Positions 8,868-17,492 of a stretch of 64,000 nucleotides of DNA are shown here, one piece after another. The stretch spans positions 1,178,001 through 1,242,000 of the forward strand of contig NZ_CP059897.1 of NCBI RefSeq assembly GCF_014126615.1. The letters run 5' to 3'. The stretch is from Ciceribacter thiooxidans. Lineage in GTDB: Bacteria > Pseudomonadota > Alphaproteobacteria > Rhizobiales > Rhizobiaceae. Within the stretch, counting starts at the first letter, position 1. Every line of letters starts with the position of its first letter. The position numbers and the translations under genes were made by a program. Under the pieces are notes generated by a model that was given only the letters and a program-made list of their open reading frames with translations, was not told the origin of the DNA and ran no database searches.

Positions 8868-9535
8868 GCGACCTCCTTCGCAGCGGCGCCGGTGAACGTC
8901 TCCCGCGCGAGGCGTCTGACGATCGCGGCCCCCCGATCTGCGTCGTCCGGTTTGGAAAATCCGGCGTCCTCCGCCGTCTCCTGCCGAAGCCGCAACCACG
9001 CGGCCAGGGGCGCGGGCAGAGCGGCCTGCCAGCTCACCCAGCACTTTCGGCCGTCGGCCTCGATCGCTTGCACTAACTCATAGAGATTGTCCGGCGGCGG
9101 ACGGCTGGAGGCGAGATCGCGATTATGGATGGCGAGACGAAAGGCGTCCTCGCCGATCCTTGACTTCATCTCCGCGACCTCGCGGCTGCGGATTTCGCCG
9201 GCGAGGACCTCGCCCCAGAACACCGCACCCGCCGCGCGACAGTAATGGTCCGTTTGTTCTCGCGGCAAGGCGAGGAGCTCGAGGTCTTCCTCGGACGGGC
9301 GGGCGCAGGACGAGGCGGGCGGAAGCCGATAGCGTTCGCAGAGCAGACGAGCAAGCGGCCGCTGGACACGACTCGACTGCTGCAGCCGCAACGCGGTCTC
9401 GGTCGAGATCGCCTCGTCATAGGCCTGCACGATGTAGCGCGGGTGCACGAGGCGCGCCGGCGCAGTCTGGAAAACCGTCCAGATGTCATCGGGGCCACCG
9501 CCCGGGGAGCCCTCTGAGAGCGAAGCACCGGTCAT
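8864..9535 (-). CDS. sctK: Type III sorting-platform protein SctK (NolU/YscK-like)
   Basis: A 223-residue soluble protein between sctJ and sctL, the position of nolU in rhizobial loci. Its general character (ARLVHPRYIVQAYDEA, RPLARLLCERYRLPP near the N-terminus, a late LPAPLAAWLRLRQE) fits SctK, which links the inner-membrane ring to SctQ. SctK proteins diverge strongly, so synteny carries much of the call. It overlaps both neighbours by 4 bases. Confidence 0.85.
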   Translation of the reverse strand: MTGASLSEGSPGGGPDDIWTVFQTAPARLVHPRYIVQAYDEAISTETALRLQQSSRVQRPLARLLCERYRLPPASSCARPSEEDLELLALPREQTDHYCRAAGAVFWGEVLAGEIRSREVAEMKSRIGEDAFRLAIHNRDLASSRPPPDNLYELVQAIEADGRKCWVSWQAALPAPLAAWLRLRQETAEDAGFSKPDDADRGAAIVRRLARETFTGAAAKEVA

Positions 9536-10332
9536 TTGGCAGGACCATAGGGTTGCAGGGGATAGATTTTCCGGCGCCGGCTCTGCCGGCGCCAGAAGAG
9601 ATAACCGAGGCCGCCGACCGCGGCAGCAAGGCCGCCGACGAGCCCGCCGAAGATCAGCCGGGCCTTGGCGACGCTCGACGGCAGCATCCAGATTCCGAGG
9701 AACGACGTCAGTTCGGTCGCCGGGGGCGGCTCGCTCGACCGCTGGCTGGCAACCGCCACGACAGAGACCTTCTCGTAGGAGAGGCCTGAAATGCTATTCG
9801 CCACCAACGTCTTGATCCGAGGGATGAGCGGATTGACGTCCAGATCGGCTTCGTGCCGGATGAACACCGAAGCCGAGGCGGGTATGGCGTTGCGCTGCAG
9901 CGGGTCGTTATCGGGCAGAACGACATGAACGCGTGCAGAGAGCACCCCGTCGATTTCGGAGACGGTGCGCGAAAGTTCTTCGCTGAGGGCATAGATCATC
10001 TGCGCGCGCTCCTGCACGGGCGAGGCGACGAGCCCCTCCTGCTTGAACACGGTGCCGAGAGTGGCAAACTTCTCCTTGGGGAGGCCTGCCGCGTTGAGTG
10101 CGGATACCGCCTGCGCGAACTGATCCTCGTCGACGGTGACGGTCAGCTTGCCGTCCTTCTGCAAGACGCGGCTCGCCGGTATGCCCTTCGAAATCAGGAT
10201 GGCGACCATTTCGTTGGCCTCGCGCTCATCGAGGTTCGTGTAGAGATCGACGCTGCAGGCCTGCAACGCCAGGACCATCAACGCGAGCGCCAGCCCGCGT
10301 CCCACTGCCGGGAAGTGCCGCAAGGTCTTCAT
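9532..10332 (-). CDS. sctJ: Type III inner-membrane ring lipoprotein SctJ
   Basis: A 266-residue SctJ/YscJ/FliF-type ring protein. The N-terminal lipoprotein signal ends in ALQAC. The first ring-building domain is clear (DLYTNLDEREANEMVAILISKGIPASRV) and is followed by ERAQMIYALSEELSRTVSEIDGVLSARVHVVLP. A C-terminal transmembrane helix (LIFGGLVGGLAAAVGGLGYLF) precedes a basic cytoplasmic tail. Length and layout are normal for the family. Confidence 0.98.
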   Translation of the reverse strand: MKTLRHFPAVGRGLALALMVLALQACSVDLYTNLDEREANEMVAILISKGIPASRVLQKDGKLTVTVDEDQFAQAVSALNAAGLPKEKFATLGTVFKQEGLVASPVQERAQMIYALSEELSRTVSEIDGVLSARVHVVLPDNDPLQRNAIPASASVFIRHEADLDVNPLIPRIKTLVANSISGLSYEKVSVVAVASQRSSEPPPATELTSFLGIWMLPSSVAKARLIFGGLVGGLAAAVGGLGYLFWRRQSRRRKIYPLQPYGPAK

Positions 10333-10760
10333 TGACCCTTGGTGAGCGTCATCGTCGCGCTGGTGAACTGCGTCGGCGCCCGGACGACCATCTGCGTCTC
10401 GATCGCGTGGTCGAAGATCCGCCCGAGCGACTCGACGAGTCGTCCCGCGTCGCTCTCCGGGGTGCGCGTGGCGCCCGCCTCGGCAGGAAGCCCACCCGGC
10501 GCGAAGGATGTCGTTGCCGGCGCCGGACCGGAGGAGGCGGGGAACGCGGTGCTGGCGGCGAACTTGCCGGCACGTTCGACGAAGCCCTCTAGGTTGTCGA
10601 TGATCGTCCGGCCGAGATCGGCCGGACTTGCGCCGTGAGGCAGCGTCGTGGCGTTTAGCGCCGAATGCTCGAAAAGGTTCTGCGAAGCGGGCGCGGTCGT
10701 GTCCTGCAGGGCAGGGGCTATCGGCAGGGTGGACGTCTCTACCGGCGGAACAATCGTCAT
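10329..10760 (-). CDS. sctI: Type III inner rod protein SctI (NolB-like)
   Basis: A 143-residue protein directly before sctJ, the place of nolB/sctI. The first 100 residues are low-complexity Pro/Thr/Ala-rich. The C-terminus is an amphipathic helix (LGRIFDHAIETQMVVRAPTQ) ending in TMTLTKGQ, typical of inner rod subunits. SctI is secreted early and anchors the needle. It overlaps the sctJ start by 4 bases. Confidence 0.83.
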   Translation of the reverse strand: MTIVPPVETSTLPIAPALQDTTAPASQNLFEHSALNATTLPHGASPADLGRTIIDNLEGFVERAGKFAASTAFPASSGPAPATTSFAPGGLPAEAGATRTPESDAGRLVESLGRIFDHAIETQMVVRAPTQFTSATMTLTKGQ

Positions 10761-10789
10761 GATTCCGTCTCCTGTTGAGAAAAGCGAAA

Positions 10790-10975
10790 TTACTCTTCGT
10801 CGGACAAGGCCTCGTTCAGCACTTCCTGTGCGATCTTCATCATTTCCTGCCCGATCAACTGGCTGCCGCCGCTTGAAACCGCTTGCTGCAATGCCTCTTC
10901 GAACTGTGCCTGGGCGGGGTCGACAGTCGGGGTCTGGGTGGATGCCTGCGTGGTCGCGGTTACCGAACCGGTCAT
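10790..10975 (-). CDS. Small 61-residue protein of the secretion operon; unknown, possibly a rod/needle subunit
   Basis: The start at 10975 directly abuts the sctC1 stop at 10976, so it is co-transcribed. The N-terminus is Thr/Ser-rich (TGSVTATTQASTQTPTV) and the rest is one amphipathic helix ending in acidic residues (ALSDEE). Small helical proteins without a signal peptide in this position are often secreted subunits (needle or early substrate) or small chaperones. The sequence does not decide. The gene itself looks real from its ribosome-binding site and spacing. Confidence 0.65.
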   Translation of the reverse strand: MTGSVTATTQASTQTPTVDPAQAQFEEALQQAVSSGGSQLIGQEMMKIAQEVLNEALSDEE

Positions 10976-11629
10976 CTACTGCTCTCCTGCTGCTGTTTGG
11001 TTTGTCCGGGCGTTGGCGGTCGTCGTCGCCGCCTTGTCGGTCAGGTCGTCGGCGACCTCCTCGTGTTGGCCGCCACGGAAAATGCGCACGCGCGGGTCGT
11101 CCATCCGAGCACTCGGGGACGGCTGGACAGAGGCGGCCACCTGCTTGACCATGGCAATGAAAGGGGGAGGGCCGGATACCCGAAGCACCGGCGCGTTCGC
11201 CGTGGCGCGCACGGAAAAGCGGTCGTCCATGAGGTCGAGCCGGTGGATCTCGGCGATCACGGCGTCGCCGTTCGCCCTGCCGATGTTGATGATCTGCGTC
11301 GAGACTTCATCATTCGTGTTTACGTGGAGGACCGAGCCGTCGAAATACCAGACGAGACCGTTCGCCCGTGTCAGCTTGTCGAGAAACCCGCCCGCTGTGT
11401 CGGCGCGGACGTCGCCGCGCACCTGGCCGCGAATCTTGTCCGACAGAAGCACCGGAACGGAGAGGTTCCGGCCGAACTCCTGCAGCGCGTCGCGAACGTC
11501 CTGGTCGATCAGGACATAGCTGTACCGGCTGTCGAACCAGCCCGGGACTCCGGCGTTGGCCGGGCACGTCGCCGCAAACAGTGTGATGGCAAACATGCAG
11601 AACCTCCCGCTGAGCATGACGGTCTTCAT
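10976..11629 (-). CDS. sctC1: N-terminal half of a split type III secretin (RhcC1-like)
   Basis: A 217-residue exported protein carrying only the N-terminal (N0/N1) part of a secretin. A signal peptide ends near PANA. The N0-like block SYVLIDQDVRDALQEFGRNLSVPVLLSDKI ... NGLVWYFDGSVLHVNTNDE matches the start of SctC/HrcC proteins. No secretin channel domain follows; the channel half is encoded 5 kb away on the other strand. Splitting of sctC into C1 and C2 is a known trait of rhizobial systems. I chose 11629 because GGAG lies 9 bases upstream; 11665 is also possible. Confidence 0.9.
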   Translation of the reverse strand: MKTVMLSGRFCMFAITLFAATCPANAGVPGWFDSRYSYVLIDQDVRDALQEFGRNLSVPVLLSDKIRGQVRGDVRADTAGGFLDKLTRANGLVWYFDGSVLHVNTNDEVSTQIINIGRANGDAVIAEIHRLDLMDDRFSVRATANAPVLRVSGPPPFIAMVKQVAASVQPSPSARMDDPRVRIFRGGQHEEVADDLTDKAATTTANARTNQTAAGEQ

Positions 11630-12000
11630 GTCAAGCGCTCCGATTGTTCGCATCAAGCCGACCAAAGCTATAACACTGGATCGAGAGGTGCAACTCGAGG
11701 TTCAGTAAAAATGCAGGGGACCGTTACACGCGGGGCGCGCAAGGATCGAAAACCCTTTCAATACAAGGTGGTCATCGCGGTCAAAGACTGCCCCGCACCC
11801 TTGCCAAAACGCAATTTAAATCGGTTTATGTCACGCATAATTTCATTGTGCAACATTATGTGATGAGTATGCAAATTGTCATTCGCCAGGTTCGACTTTA
11901 ACCATTAATACACCCTGGAATGGGTGTTCGTTTAGATAGGGACTGCATGCCGGCGCCTGGCATTGCCTGGAACCGGCCTCAACTTGTCAAGGAGAAGAGA
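11630..12000. promoter_or_regulatory. Divergent promoter region of the two secretion operons
   Basis: This 371-base, AT-richer gap separates sctC1 from the needle candidate and must hold both operon promoters. A loose -35/-10 pair for the rightward operon is TTGTCA at 11876 and TAACCA at 11899, 17 bases apart. I looked for a tts box (the TtsI site of symbiotic type III systems) and saw none. No gene is evident inside. Confidence 0.45.
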
Positions 12001-12162
12001 ATGGCTGTTTCCGGTGTAGGCGGTACGCAAACCTCGGACAATTCGATCAAGACCATGACGGATGCCTTCGACAAGGCTATCGCGAAGTCCGCAGAAATCA
12101 CGAAGATCACGACCGAGAAGAAGGTCGCCCTCGACGCAGCGAAGCAGCGTCCGAACGGCTGA
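12001..12162 (+). CDS. 53-residue helical protein; candidate needle/pilus subunit
   Basis: The first gene of the rightward operon, with a strong AAGGAGA site 7 bases before ATG. The product has no signal peptide, a flexible Gly/Ser/Thr start and one long helix (MTDAFDKAIAKSAEITKITTEKK) ending QRPNG. It is followed by a hairpin that could favour its expression over downstream genes, as expected for a needle subunit needed in many copies. It is shorter than typical needle subunits (about 70-80 residues) and lacks their central turn, so SctF/NopA identity is inference from context. It might instead be a small secreted helper. Confidence 0.6.
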   Translation: MAVSGVGGTQTSDNSIKTMTDAFDKAIAKSAEITKITTEKKVALDAAKQRPNG

Positions 12163-12170
12163 CGAAGCGC

Positions 12171-12195
12171 GAGGGGCGGCTTCGGGCCGCCCCTC
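12171..12195 (+). terminator. Hairpin after the needle candidate (partial terminator or mRNA stabiliser)
   Basis: Perfect 10-base arms (GAGGGGCGGC and complement) close on a TTCGG loop, 8 bases after the stop. There is no T run, so partial termination or 3'-end protection is more likely than full termination. Confidence 0.6.
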
Positions 12196-12284
12196 ATCCC
12201 CGTTGCAAAGATACGAGCTAGACCGGCGGCGCGCTCAGCGCAGCGTCGGAGTTTCGGCTATCCGGCGAGCGAGGTGACAGGTCC

Positions 12285-13187
12285 ATGGCATCCAGTCTGA
12301 TCCTCAGGAATTCAGCCCCATCCCTGACGCTCGATGTGCTGAAGGGCGTCCACAGCGGCGTCTCTCTGCCCCTGGAGCGGGGCACCTATCTGGTCGGCTC
12401 CGCAACCGATTGCGATCTGACGCTCAGCGACCGCGACGTGTCGGCGAATCACATGCGCCTGCAGTTCGCCGGAAACGAGGTGATGATCGAGGCAATCGGT
12501 GCCGATCTCATGGTGGATGACACCAACGTGCCCGTCGGGCACGGTCTTCAGGTGCCACTCCCCGTATCCGTTTCGCTCGGCAGTGCACACCTCAATCTCT
12601 CTCGGCCTGTGCGGGAACCGGTCGCACGAGCGGCAGGGTCTTCGTACGGCTGGATGCTGGGGAGCGTCGCAGCCTTTTCGATTCTCACCATAGCCGCCGT
12701 GCAGGCGGGTGTCGCCAAACTCGATCACGAGCCGGCGATCGCCCGGTTGAGCGAGAACGCGGTGACGACAGGGGCGATCGCGTCGCAGGCGCCTTCGTCG
12801 CAGGAGGTCTCGGCGGCGCTCGCTGCTAAACTGCGCGAGGCCGGCTTGCCGGATCTGAAGATCGAGGCCGACGGCACACGGCTGTCGGTATCCGGCGCCA
12901 TCGGCGACGACGCGCGCAAGAACTGGGGCGAGGTCCAGACATGGTTCGATCGCTCCTACGGCACCAGCTTCGTCCTCACCAGCCTGGTCGGCGAGGCGGC
13001 GCCGCAGAGCGCCCCGAAGTTTCACCTGCAGGCGATCTGGTTCGGGGAGACCCCGTATGCGATCGGCGCTGACGGCGCGCGCCTCTACAAGGGCGCAGCG
13101 CTGGAAGACGGTTGGTACATCAAGGATATCCGGGACGGCAGCCTGACGGCGGCCCGACAAGGTGAAGAATTCGTCCTGCGCTTCTAG
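12285..13187 (+). CDS. sctD: Type III inner-membrane ring protein SctD
   Basis: A 300-residue SctD/YscD-type protein. Residues 8-105 form a cytoplasmic FHA-like domain (TYLVGSATDCDLTLSDRDVSANHMRLQF). One transmembrane helix lies near 123-145 (YGWMLGSVAAFSILTIAAVQAGV). The rest is periplasmic with ring-building/BON-like folds (VSAALAAKLREAGLPDLKIEADGTRLSVSG). It forms the outer inner-membrane ring around SctJ and binds SctK on the cytoplasmic side. The start at 12285 has GAGGTGA 7 bases upstream. Confidence 0.93.
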   Translation: MASSLILRNSAPSLTLDVLKGVHSGVSLPLERGTYLVGSATDCDLTLSDRDVSANHMRLQFAGNEVMIEAIGADLMVDDTNVPVGHGLQVPLPVSVSLGSAHLNLSRPVREPVARAAGSSYGWMLGSVAAFSILTIAAVQAGVAKLDHEPAIARLSENAVTTGAIASQAPSSQEVSAALAAKLREAGLPDLKIEADGTRLSVSGAIGDDARKNWGEVQTWFDRSYGTSFVLTSLVGEAAPQSAPKFHLQAIWFGETPYAIGADGARLYKGAALEDGWYIKDIRDGSLTAARQGEEFVLRF

Positions 13188-13211
13188 AGCCACGGCGAGA
13201 GGGGCAGCAAG

Positions 13212-13586
13212 ATGAGCATCGAGGTCCGCCGACACGACAATCGCAACCGCGGCCAGGCGCAGGCGGTGTCGTTGCGGCCGGAAGCAGCCGGCCGCGCCCA
13301 GTCGGAGGAATTCGACGCGCGGCTCCTGCAGTCGATCCGACAGGCGCGTCGAAAGACAACCTCCGGCAAGATCGGCGCAGAGGCGAGCGAGCAGGCGAGG
13401 CTTTCGAGCGCGACGCTGTTCGACCTGTCGCGTTCCCAGGAACTGCTGACCTACATCGTCCGGGAGGTGGTGCCCGGACTGGACCTCGAGGAGGACATCG
13501 CCAAACTCACAGTATCGATGCTGACGGACGAGATCGAAAGCAGACGCGATCTCCAGCATCGACTCATGCAGGCACAACGCAGTTGA
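13212..13586 (+). CDS. Small soluble protein between sctD and the TPR gene; unknown
   Basis: A 124-residue protein with a basic, disordered start (EVRRHDNRNRGQAQ) and a helical second half (LFDLSRSQELLTYIVREVVPGLDLEEDIAKLTVSMLTDEIESRR). Its stop overlaps the next start. Genes in this place in other systems encode small needle-chaperone partners (SctE-like) or sorting-platform helpers. I cannot assign it by sequence. Confidence 0.7.
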   Translation: MSIEVRRHDNRNRGQAQAVSLRPEAAGRAQSEEFDARLLQSIRQARRKTTSGKIGAEASEQARLSSATLFDLSRSQELLTYIVREVVPGLDLEEDIAKLTVSMLTDEIESRRDLQHRLMQAQRS

Positions 13587-13918
13587 CGCAACGCCGCGCG
13601 GACAGCCTCGAATTCCTCCATGCACTCGGTTCGCTCTACTGTCGGGCCGGGCACCACAAGCGCGGACTGGTGTTTCTTCTGCTGGCCGCGAGAATGGCGC
13701 CGGACGACGTCGCCGTGCTGCACTCGCTGGCGCAGGCGTTCGTCGCGACCGGCGCCGTGCCGCGTGCGCTCGCAGCCATCGAACGAATCGAAGACATCTC
13801 CGATGACATCGACCCCGCCATTCTGCGGCTGAAGAGCCATGCGCGATGGGAGCGCGGCGAGAAGGACGAGGCCCGAGACGCCTTTGAGGCCTATCTTCAG
13901 GCGAGGGCGGCAGAATGA
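13583..13918 (+). CDS. TPR protein, SctG/YscG-like chaperone, probable TTG start
   Basis: A 111-residue all-helical protein with about three tetratricopeptide units (LGSLYCRAGHHKRGLVFLLLAARMAPDDVAVLHSLAQAFVATGAVPRAL). The only start consistent with the operon is TTG at 13583, inside TTGA overlapping the previous stop. Translational coupling therefore seems likely. Its end overlaps sctV by 4 bases. In other systems small TPR proteins here hold the needle subunit in the cytoplasm, which would fit this operon; the match is by fold and position only. Confidence 0.75.
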   Translation: MTQRRADSLEFLHALGSLYCRAGHHKRGLVFLLLAARMAPDDVAVLHSLAQAFVATGAVPRALAAIERIEDISDDIDPAILRLKSHARWERGEKDEARDAFEAYLQARAAE

Positions 13919-16068
13919 GCGCGCTTGCAACAGTCAACCAGTTCGCCCGGGCGGCATCACGACGGTCCGACATCGTTGTCGCGGCGGTGGTGATGCTGGC
14001 GATCACCATGATGATCGTCCCGATGCCGACGATGCTCGTCGACGTGCTGATTGGCTTCAACTTCTTCTACAGCCTGCTTATCCTCGTCGGCGCCCTCTAT
14101 ATATCGACCCCAGCACAATTCTCTTCCCTGCCTTCTATCATCCTGCTCGGAACGCTCTTCCGGCTCGCTCTCGCGATCACCACGACACGGCTGATCCTGA
14201 CCCAGGCGGATGCCGGGCAGATCGTCGAGGCCTTCGGATCCTTCGTCGTCGGCGGTGACGTGCTCGTCGGGCTCATCGTCTTCCTGATCATCACGATCGC
14301 GCAGTTCGTCGTCATCACCAAGGGCGCGGAACGCGTCGCCGAGGTGGGTGCACGCTTCGCGCTCGATGCGATGCCGGGCAAGCAGATGAGCATCGACAAC
14401 GAGGCGCGCAGTGGAGACATCGACCAGCAGGAGGCACGCCGCAGACGTGACGACCTCGAGCGGGAGAGCCAGTTCTACGGCGCGATGGACGGCGCGATGA
14501 AATTCGTCAAGGGCGACGCCGTGGCGGGATTGATCATCATCGCGATCAACCTCACCGGCGGGCTGACGATTGGCTCCTTCCAGCGCGGCCTGACGGTCGG
14601 TGAGGCGGCACACACCTATTCGCTTCTGACGGTCGGCGACGGCCTCATCTCCCAGATCCCGGCACTGATGATGGCCGTGGCGGCGGGGGCCGTCGTCACG
14701 CGGGTACCGTCAGCCCAGCACCCGCAGGACCTCGGGTCCGAGATTCTCGGGCAACTCGCCGCGAGCGACCGCGCACTGGCACTGGCCGCGGCGATCCTCT
14801 TCGGCTTCGGACTCGTCCCCGGCTTTCCACTTGCCGTCTTCTGGGCATTGGCGGGCCTGGCCGGCCTGCTCGCCTATGTGGCGCGCAGACGCCAGCACGG
14901 CTCCGCAGAGCCTGCGGACCTCGATCCGCCGCGACGGGAGGTGACGCGCACCGTTTCCTCCGGCGGACGTGTCGTCGATCATATAGCGGGAACCCTGCCG
15001 GGCGGCGGACAAGCGGCGGGAGCGGCGCAAAGGCTGATCCTCACGATGGGCGAGGGGCTCGCCGAACGCCTTCCGCAACTGTTGTTCGCCGAAAGGACGG
15101 CGGGGCTTGCGGCAACCATTCTGGAGGATCTCGGCATCGTGGTCCCGGCGGTCGGGCGGCAGCTGGATCCGCGCCTTGCATCGTCGGAGTTTCGCATCGA
15201 TTTCGAGGCTGTTCCCGTGGTCGACGGTGTTCTCCTGCTTGATCACCTGATGGTCTGGGAGGAGGCTGCCGACCTCGACATCATGTCCATCCCCTACGTG
15301 ACCCAGTCCGACCTGATGGGGCTGAAGCTCGTCTGGGTCGACCGGTCCCATGCGGCAGCACTCGATGCCGCCGGTGTCGGATACTGCGAACCCGAGGACG
15401 TGGTGATGACGCTGATCGAACGCGTCCTGCGCCGCTATGCGCCCGATTTCATCGATGCGCAGGAGGTGCGTGCGCTTCTCGCCCGGCTGGAGGAGCCCTT
15501 CGGCGATCTGATCAGGGAAGTCCGCGAGGTGGTGTCCGTGCAGAAGCTTGCCGAGCTGCTGCGCAGACTCGTCGAGGAAGACGTTCCGATCACCAACATG
15601 CGCATCATTCTCCAGACGGTTGCCGAGAGGGGGTCGCAGATCCAGAACCTGCAGGCGTTGGCCGACCATGTGCGGGCGAGCCTCGGCCGTCAGATATGCT
15701 TCCGGCTCGCCGACCGCAACCGGATCGTTTCCTCCTATCTTCTGACACGGCCTTTCGAGGACGAACTGAGAGCTGCGGTCGAAGGAAACGGCGGCCCGGC
15801 CGCTACCGTCCCGGACCGGTTGGCGGCGCAGATCGTGGCGGAGCTGAAGGCGAGGCGGGAACAGACACCGGGACGGCTTCCACAGCCAACGATTCTTGCT
15901 TCCATGGATGTCCGCCGGCACATCCGAAATCTCCTGATGCGCCACGACCTCCAGATCCCAGTGCTGTCGTACCAGGAGATCGCCGCAGAGTTCAGCGTCC
16001 AGTGCCTCGGCTACATCGCGCTTCCGGTGTCTGGAACGCAGGAACTCGGAAGCGAAGAGCGCGCATGA
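13915..16068 (+). CDS. sctV: Type III export gate protein SctV
   Basis: A 717-residue SctV/FlhA-family protein. The N-terminal half has about eight transmembrane helices and the family block FALDAMPGKQMSIDNEARSG followed by RRDDLERESQFYGAMDGAMKFVKGDA. The C-terminal half is the cytoplasmic nonameric ring that receives chaperone-substrate complexes (from about residue 350). Length is normal. It overlaps the TPR gene by 4 bases (ATGA). Confidence 0.98.
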   Translation: MSALATVNQFARAASRRSDIVVAAVVMLAITMMIVPMPTMLVDVLIGFNFFYSLLILVGALYISTPAQFSSLPSIILLGTLFRLALAITTTRLILTQADAGQIVEAFGSFVVGGDVLVGLIVFLIITIAQFVVITKGAERVAEVGARFALDAMPGKQMSIDNEARSGDIDQQEARRRRDDLERESQFYGAMDGAMKFVKGDAVAGLIIIAINLTGGLTIGSFQRGLTVGEAAHTYSLLTVGDGLISQIPALMMAVAAGAVVTRVPSAQHPQDLGSEILGQLAASDRALALAAAILFGFGLVPGFPLAVFWALAGLAGLLAYVARRRQHGSAEPADLDPPRREVTRTVSSGGRVVDHIAGTLPGGGQAAGAAQRLILTMGEGLAERLPQLLFAERTAGLAATILEDLGIVVPAVGRQLDPRLASSEFRIDFEAVPVVDGVLLLDHLMVWEEAADLDIMSIPYVTQSDLMGLKLVWVDRSHAAALDAAGVGYCEPEDVVMTLIERVLRRYAPDFIDAQEVRALLARLEEPFGDLIREVREVVSVQKLAELLRRLVEEDVPITNMRIILQTVAERGSQIQNLQALADHVRASLGRQICFRLADRNRIVSSYLLTRPFEDELRAAVEGNGGPAATVPDRLAAQIVAELKARREQTPGRLPQPTILASMDVRRHIRNLLMRHDLQIPVLSYQEIAAEFSVQCLGYIALPVSGTQELGSEERA

Positions 16069-16106
16069 GGCCGTCGATCGAAACCATAAATTAGAGAACA
16101 TGTCTC

Positions 16107-16126
16107 GCCCGCGCGGAGGAGCGCGG
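16107..16126 (+). other. Hairpin in the sctV-sctC2 gap
   Basis: Seven-base arms CCCGCGC/GCGCGGG around a GGAGGA loop, within the 81-base spacer. There is no T run. It may stabilise or tune the mRNA between sctV and the secretin gene. Confidence 0.4.
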
Positions 16127-16149
16127 GAGGGGAACAAATAGGGAGTGGG

Positions 16150-17492
16150 ATGCGAGTTTTGCGAAGCCTTCGCTTCTTGGCGACGAGGGGACTCTTTCGA
16201 TTTGTCTTTCTGACCGCGTTCGCGGTCCATTGGGCGGTGTCTTCGGCCAGCGCCCAGGTGAAGGTGGACGCCATCAACGGTCAGGTCCTGGACCTCAACG
16301 TCGGCGAGGGCACGATCCTTCGTTTTGACGAACCGGTCGAGTCGGTGTTTCTCGCCGACACCGCGATTGCCGACGTGCGCGTCGTCTCGCCCGGCGTGGT
16401 CTATATCTATGCGACCAAGACAGGCGACACCAATCTGATCGCTCTCAGTGCCGACCAGACGACGCGCGGAACCGTCCAGGTTCATGTTTCCGGCAATCCG
16501 AGACCTGCGCAAGAGTCGGCGCTTGCGCTGCAGCCGAACACCCGCGTCGATATCAGCCTGTTCGGCGGACAGGTTGTCGGAACCGGACCGACGCGGAATG
16601 TCGGCGAGGCAATGGACATGGAAAGCGTCCTGCAGAGCTATTCGACGCCAGAGAAGCCCGCACTCAACAACACGACGTTCGCCGGCTCCAACCAGGTCAA
16701 CATTCGTGTCCGGTTCGCCGAAGTCGCCCGCAACGAACTGACCCGCTTCGGCATTGACTGGAGCCTCTTCGTCAACAGCGGCTCTTTCTCCTTCGGCCTC
16801 GTTCGCACCGGTGGTGCCAGCAACGAAGACGATAGCGGGATCGCGATCGGTGCCCGCGGCGACCACGTCAACGTCAACGTCCTGCTCGATGCCCTGCAGG
16901 CAAATGGCATCCTGACGATCCTCGCCGAGCCCAACATCACCGCCGTCACCGGCCAGACCGCCAGTTTCCTCGCAGGGGGGAGATACCCGTGCCGGTGCCG
17001 ACGGACAATGGCCAGGTCGGCATCGAATACAAGCAGTTCGGCGTCTCGCTGCAATTCACGCCGACGCTGCTGCCGAACAACCGCATCGCCTTGCAGGTGC
17101 GGCCCGAGGTCAGCAGCGTTTCGCAGGACAGTGTCGTCTCGATCGGCGGGCTGGTCGTGCCGTCGCTGCGTATACGCCGTGCGGACACGACAGTCGAAGT
17201 CGGCAGCGGCCAGACCTTTGCGATCGCCGGATTGTTCCAGCGGCAGGAGTCCCAGACGCTGAACAAGACGCCCGTCATCGGCGACGTGCCGATCCTCGGC
17301 GAATTGTTCAAGTCCAAGCGCTTCCAGCGCAACGAGACCGAGCTCGTCATCTTGATAACGCCCTATCTGGTGACGCCAACCTCGGAGCGGAACATGAAGA
17401 CGCCACTGGACAGCCCGGCCGGTGCGATTTCCTCGCCGCGCAAGAAGGCAAGACCCGCGGCCAACAAGGGATATGGCTTCTATGTCGAATGA
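16150..17492 (+). CDS. sctC2: Tad/Cpa-type secretin acting as SctC2, interrupted by one frameshift
   Basis: The channel half of the outer-membrane secretin. A signal peptide ends near SASA. Residues about 35-105 match the pilus-secretin N-terminal domain seen in CpaC/RcpA (VLDLNVGEGTILRF ... IADVRVVSPGVVYIYATKTG). The secretin core follows (NQVNIRVRFAEVARNEL, ILTILAEPNITAVTGQTASFLAGG). At a run of six G (16975-16980) the frame changes. Reading one base back gives GEIPVPV and then a normal core end (VGSGQTFAIAGLF, PVIGDVPILGELF, ETELVILITPYLV). One extra G restores about 447 residues. Sequencing error, true mutation and slippage are all possible; the G-run pattern elsewhere favours error. Confidence 0.88.

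Noticed and set aside
11948..11980. Possible sigma-54 promoter (TGGCATTGCCTGG)
   Set aside because: The GG and GC pairs do not have the required 10-base spacing.
11630..12000. Possible tts box for TtsI control
   Set aside because: I looked for the GTCAGCTT-type element and its spacing on both strands and found nothing close.
14710..16866. Minus-strand open frame of 718 codons opposite sctV and the secretin gene
   Set aside because: The plus strand encodes conserved SctV and secretin sequence; the antisense frame has no family features.
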